Shown piece by piece: positions 59,000 to 64,000 of a DNA stretch of 64,000 bases (positions are counted from its first letter, which is position 1; every line of letters starts with the position of its first letter). Both the position numbers and the translations under genes were made by a program. The notes under the pieces are model-generated. The model saw only the letters and a list, made by a program, of their open reading frames with translations, did no database searches and was not told the origin of the DNA. The stretch covers positions 67,193,464 to 67,257,463 of the forward strand of contig NC_089224.1 of the NCBI RefSeq assembly GCF_963924675.1, given 5' to 3'. The stretch comes from Phocoena phocoena. Its lineage: Eukaryota; Chordata; Mammalia; Artiodactyla; Phocoenidae.

Positions 59000-59840
59000 A
59001 TTAAACAAATGCTGGTTGTTCAAAGGTACTAGTCATCCAGGAATACAGCAACAAACAAGACAGATACGATCCCAGCCCCATCAGATACATACATCTACAG
59101 AGAAGGTAAATATTAAATTAAAATGTATTGATGGACCTCCCTGGTGGTACAGTGGTTAAGAATCCACCGGCCAATGCAGGGGACATGGGTTCAAGCCCTG
59201 GTCTGGGAAGATCCCACATGCCACAGACCAACTAAGCCCATGCGCCACAACTACCAAGCCTGCGCTATAGAGCCCGTGAGCCCACAACTACTGAGCCTGA
59301 GAGCCACAACTACTGAAGCCCATGAGCCTTCAGCCCGTGCTCTTCAACAAGAGAGGCCACCGCAATAAGAAGCCCACGCACTGCAATGAAGAGTAGCCCC
59401 TGCTCGGTGCAACTAGCAAAAGCCCCAGTGCAGCAACGAAGGCCCAATGCAGCCAAAAATAAATAAATTAATAAATTAAAAAAAAAACTTACCATTTAAA
59501 AAAATGTATTGGTAAGTATTTAATTACAATTGTCATCAATGCTGAGAAAGAGAACAGAGTGCTCAGAGAGTAACAAGTGGGTCCTTATTTCATCTGGAGG
59601 GTCAGCGAAGACATCCCTCAATAAGTAATTGCCAGGGTAAGAGCTGAAGGATGTACAGTGCTCAGCCAGGTGCAGTGTATAGCAAGGCCCTGAAATAGGA
59701 AACCACTTGGAGCACTGAAGAACTGAAAGAAAGCCAGGGTGCCTGACTTATTAATAAAGAGGGCAGTGGCATCAGATGTAGCTAGAGAGCTGGACAGAAG
59801 CCACTTCATGCAAGGCCATGTAGAATATGTAATTTTCTAA
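59000..59840 (-). mobile_element. L2 LINE 3' region, antisense, split by a CHR SINE
   Basis: The left part has caggaatacagcaacaaaca and acagatacgatcccagcccc. After the SINE it resumes with gagctgaaggatgtacagtg, gtatagcaaggccctgaaat and acttcatgcaaggccatgta. The two halves follow one L2 order in antisense. Confidence 0.6.
59120..59511 (+). mobile_element. CHR-type SINE (long form) nested in L2
   Basis: The SINE proper is 59131-59500, with a perfect 11-bp duplication aaaatgtattg at 59120-59130 and 59501-59511. The head ggacctccctggtggtacag, B-box-like ggttcaagccctggtctggg, ccacaactactgaag repeats and end cagccaaaaataaataaatt identify the older long subfamily. Confidence 0.95.
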
Positions 59841-61484
59841 ATGAACAAATGAATGCATAAGGACAGAGATAACTTGGTGGCTTGGGACATCCCAATCACA
59901 TAGTCCTCAATGCGGTTGCACATGGAGGTTGGGTGGTATGTACAAACAGCACAGCAGACCTGAGACTGCTATGCCTAAAAGTCCTGTTTGCAAGGTTGGC
60001 CCTTGGCTGGCAATAGGACACCTGGATATTGAGAAGATTCCCACCCTTTCCAGAACTGATGAGAGTGGCTCACTGTGTCTAAACTGTACAAACAATATGG
60101 TTTTTGCTGAACACCTGCTTTCTTTCTGGGAGTCTGGAATTCTGGTATGTGCTAGGCAGAGGGTGCCTACATGACTAGTCCGCAGTAAAAACCCTGGGCA
60201 CTGAGAGTCTAATAAGCTTACATGGTAGACAGTATTTCACAAACATTTTCACAACTACTGCTGGGGGGATTAAGCATGTCCTGTATGACTCTACTGGGAG
60301 AAAGCACAGAAGCTTATATTTAGTTTTCTTTAGACTTTACCCCATGCATCTCATCCTGTTGTTGATTTTGCTTTGTGTCCTTTCCCTGTAACACATCTTA
60401 GCCATGAGGATGACTGTATAAGTCTTTTGAGTGTCCCTAGTGAATCACCAAACCTAGTGGGGCAGGGGAGGATGGTCTTGGAGACCCCTGATACAGGGCT
60501 TGTGACCTTGCTGACCCCAAAGCCTATAGTGACCATGCCATCAAAGCTTCCCCTCCAAACACTGAAGGGCTTACAAAGGTGGGTTAGAATGGGCAACTCT
60601 CACCTCTGCAGTTGCTTCACGACTCTAAGGTCTGGAAACGTCTACAGTGAGCCACAGCTGGGTAATGAAAATTTAAAGACATATACTAACTTCCAACAAA
60701 GATTAATAATAAATATTAAACAACCACCTGCAATCCCCAGTGCCACTGCCCTGCATTTGCCCAGGAACATGGCATCTTACCTTCAGGAGTTCAGAAAACC
60801 AATTTCATAATGCTCTATAGCTTTAATTTATCTGCCTTTATTAAAATGCAGGTTGTGCCAATGAGTGTAATAAGGTCATTTTCATTTTATATCTTTATAT
60901 TAAGCCAGTCAACGTTACGGTCTGAATGGCCTCTTTCTCTTCTATTTTCAAGTTATTATTCAAAACCTAGGAAACTTAGTCATTTCTTTGTACTTTATAT
61001 TCTGTTAATTGCAAGAACTATCAATACAAACATACTAGAAAGCCACAAAGGCAAATTTTACAAAATATATGCCAACTTAGAGCAATGCTTAAAACTGGAT
61101 ATTGCTTACTCAATACTTTTGTTTCTTTGAGTAAATGAAAATCCAATATACTTACTCTTCCATTCTCAGGAGAGGAAAACAGCAAATAAAATATTGATGA
61201 GATAAGAACTGGCATGGAAGACAAATATTGCTTTCTAAAGTAAACAACCAAACAACACTACTGGTCTTCTTTCTCTGGAATCCAGCCATCTTGCTCACAT
61301 TATCAAAGCAAGTATAAATTCCTATCACAGCACTTACTCTCCTCCCATGAACTTCCACTTGGAAGAGTCAGAAAGCTCTCAAACTTGACATCTCTGAGGA
61401 GCCTGGCACGCTATTCCTATGGAGATTCTCACTGATATAGATCTATAGAATGCCTTCACCTTTGCTGAGTACAGTTAGAATCCT
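59841..61484. other. Unassigned non-coding DNA
   Basis: About 1.6 kb. The 145-residue frame at 60373-60810 and the 106-residue frame at 60810-61130 have no recognised domain and no splice or polyadenylation context that I can support. Confidence 0.45.
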
Positions 61485-61990
61485 TTTATGAAATCAATAT
61501 TTACTGGGCACTTACGTCATGCAAAACATGTGCTGTGTCCTGAAAGTGACATAGTCCTTGATATCTAGAAACCATCAGCCTTAGGTGTGTAATCACACAT
61601 TGCAATACAATGAAACAATATAGAAAGGCTATGTTGTTAAGTAAGAAATGCAGATTACTATTATGAGTTCAGAAAGGAAAGGACCCTCTGAGGATGTAAA
61701 CATCTTCACAGGAAGGATCTACACTGAAATATGAAGTCTGGTGGTACAGAATGCTCCAAGGTGGGAGATCATTTCCGATGGAGTTGATAACGTGCATAGA
61801 TGCACATTCAGGAGACAATGAGTAGACTAAGGTGGCTGAGGGGAGACTGTGTTTAAGGGAATAACGCACAATAAGGCTGGGTAGGCAGCTGGAGCCAGGC
61901 TGAGGACAGTCTAGAATGCAGTCTAAGAAGGCTGGCATTCCTCTTGCTGGTGAGGGAAGACCATCAAAGGTGTCTGTAGAGCAGAGTACT
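61485..61990 (-). mobile_element. L2 LINE 3' region, antisense (diverged)
   Basis: atatttactgggcacttacg at the left, then later aggatctacactgaaatatg and gtacagaatgctccaaggtg resemble the antisense L2 3' order. The assignment is weaker than for the copy at 39448. Confidence 0.4.
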
Positions 61991-64000
61991 TCTGCTTTCA
62001 ATGTGGCATTTGTGGATGCTTCGTCTGGAGGTGTGGTATAAGAAAGACAAAACTGAAGAGAGGTATGAAAGAGGCTGTAAGTCACTGAAACAGAAATCTG
62101 GAGAAGGCCTGGAATGGAAGGGCAGCAGAGCATGCCTACTGAAATAAGAAGAGGTCGAATTAGTTTGCAAACATGGGAAACAGAAAAAAAGAAATGGATA
62201 TGAGAGGCTAAATGACAGCACAGCCAATAAGCACTGGAGACACTTCATGATATGGAGGTCCCATAAACGAAGTTTTAAAAAGTTGGTTTTAATACTACAC
62301 TCATATAATGTGCTAAAACTCTAATTCATAGCCTTCATTATAATTGTAACAAAATAATTATTAGTGTAATTTGACTTACTGTTATTCTTTTATAGCCCAT
62401 AAATTTCTGTAGGCTGTGAGTGTCTCAAGTACCTGGGGTAGGGCGTGGCATACTGCAGTTGTTCAAAAACTGGAATTAATATATAGGCATATTAGGATGA
62501 GGGGATAACTTGAAAAAAATATATGATAAATCAAATTTTAAGCAAGGTGAATTAGAGGTGAAATGTCTAGCAGGAGTAGCTTATTTATAACACATTCAAC
62601 TACATTTAGGTGGTAAGGCTTGTAAGCAATTGATATATCAGATCTTACATGATATTTTGCAGGTGACATTTGTATAAATCTCTGTAATAATGAACTGTAC
62701 CATATGAATGAGTTTTATTGTCAAAGGTAATAGTTGTTGAAGAATCTCAAAGCTAATAGATGAAGAAAACATGTTCAAGTAGGATTGTCAAGTAAGGGTG
62801 ATTTTTCATGATAAATTATTGAAATTGCTTCTAACTGGCTTCAATTGCTTTCAACATTATATGTCTTTGAAGCCCCGTTCCCTCTTAAGTCTCCATAGCT
62901 TTGAAATCATTCTACACACAAGTATAAAATTAATCCTTCTTAAACTACCACTTTGACGAATGAATGAATGAATGAGAGCTCTGACCCCTGGGAGATTTAG
63001 GAGACCATCAGTGATGCTACTGATGGGCTGCTGCTGACTGGCTAAGTCTTAGGCCGCAATCACCAACACAGAATTCTGTGACTCCCGCCACTCACTCCAC
63101 CTTTCTAAACAATGGGACCACTAACCTCTTCTAAATACTTTGAGAGCATATCATTAAGGGAATTTATTGAAAAAACATTAAAATATCTATTGCTGCTCAT
63201 AGCAAAATATCACTTATCTAAAAAACATTTGTCTAATCACCTCAACTACCTAAAGCAATCCTGGAACCGAGGAGATTAAGGAAAGTCATCAAAATTCATA
63301 CAACATGTCTGTGACTGGCACACTGGTAAGAGGAAGAAATGGTATCTGGAAGTGGGATGGATAGTAAGCGAAGAGATCACAAATTCAAACGCAGACACGC
63401 AAACTGACCCAGGAAGGCAGTCTGGGACTTACATGCAAGGGGAAACTGCTACCTATGCACCAATGCTTTCTGAGAATTATCAATTGCATGTACAGTGGTG
63501 ACCCCCTAGCCACCCAGAGTACAGTGCTTTGTTTCAAAAGGGACAGAAATGTATCAAATATTTGAGAAATGTTCCTCCCATGTGTTTAAAGTTAGAGAAA
63601 GTAGCCTTAACACCTTAAAGTTATGAAACTCAGTCTTCTGAAAAAACTTACCGAACTGAAATACTTTATATCCTGAAGACAGTAATATCTAAGCAAGACT
63701 TGACTCTGTGAACTTTATTACTAAAATATTGGCAACCTTGCTTATGGTGCAGCTTGACACTAGAGAAATGTTACGTTTCCTGAAAGACTAAGGTAGGGTC
63801 TGATTCTCATACCAATAGATACAGTTTAAAGAAATGAATTCCGTGTAGGTTTTCCAAGGAATTATCCATTAATTTGAGACTTGAAACTGAAACAAACTCC
63901 ATGACACAGACCTTCCCAGCCATAAATCTATTCTAAAAATGTTTTGTAAATGGCGTGTTGGCAGATAGGGTGCCATCTTTAAGCTGTGCTGACACTCTTT
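61991..64000. other. Unassigned non-coding DNA
   Basis: About 2 kb to the window edge. A short L2-terminus-like stretch (taggctgtgagtgtctcaag and onward) lies near 62408-62485, and a gaatgaatgaatgaatga run near 62957. No gene supported. Confidence 0.45.

Noticed and set aside
60373..60810. Plus-strand frame of 145 codons
   Set aside because: No recognisable motif, no flanking splice or polyadenylation context, and an overlapping frame on the other strand of similar quality.
61669..62133. Minus-strand frame of 154 codons
   Set aside because: It overlaps a probable antisense L2 relic, shows no domain or splice context, and its Ser/Leu-rich content follows base composition.

Overview
This window looks like mammalian nuclear DNA from a cetacean, most likely a toothed whale. 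The argument is repeat content. It carries several copies of the tRNA-derived CHR-type SINE whose head reads gggcttccctggtggcgcag, in both a short CpG-rich form and a longer older form. It also carries cetartiodactyl-type L1 LINEs, with no ruminant BovB that I can recognise, over ancient mammalian MIR, L2, L3/CR1, MaLR and hAT repeats. The DNA is AT-rich, with CA/TG microsatellites. I find no cellular protein-coding exon, no processed host pseudogene and no functional RNA gene. The only real coding sequence is decayed L1 ORF1 and ORF2, so the window is intergenic or deep intronic.

Layout. 1-3.4 kb: hAT (MER5-like) pieces, an MLT1-like LTR, a MIR and a (TG)n tract. 3.44-6.20 kb: L1-A, an internally deleted L1 whose 5' UTR is joined directly to the reverse-transcriptase part of ORF2. 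6.2-11.3 kb: an L2 split by a hAT element, a MIR, and quiet unique sequence with one candidate conserved element. 11.37-17.45 kb: L1-B, an essentially full-length L1 (5' UTR, ORF1, ORF2, 3' UTR, poly-A, target-site duplication) interrupted inside its endonuclease domain by a CHR SINE. 17.5-21 kb: mostly unique, with a GC-richer island near 18.7-19.07 kb. 21-28 kb: a pile-up of old L1 fragments in both orientations, one split by an antisense SINE. 28-35.4 kb: a SINE with an internal deletion, a 5'-truncated L1 (L1-C), two long-form CHR SINEs (one nested in a MIR), and a young SINE with a long AAAAT tail. 35.4-45 kb: mostly unique sequence, then MIR/L2 fragments, ending in an L2 that carries a remarkable serial inverted-repeat cluster at 44901-44991. 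45-64 kb: unique sequence sprinkled with MIR, L2, MaLR, LTR-like and L3/CR1 relics, an L1 3' end nested in an older L1 3' end, and a long-form SINE nested in an L2.

How the parts relate: the nesting gives a relative history. SINEs sit inside L1-B, an old L1, a MIR and an L2. An L1 tail sits in an older L1 tail, and a hAT sits in an L2. The SINEs end in A-rich tails flanked by 11-15 bp duplications, as expected if L1-encoded machinery of the L1-B type copied them. I see no previously undescribed biological system. The most unusual local structures are the L1-A fusion, the 44.9 kb hairpin cluster and the nested insertions.
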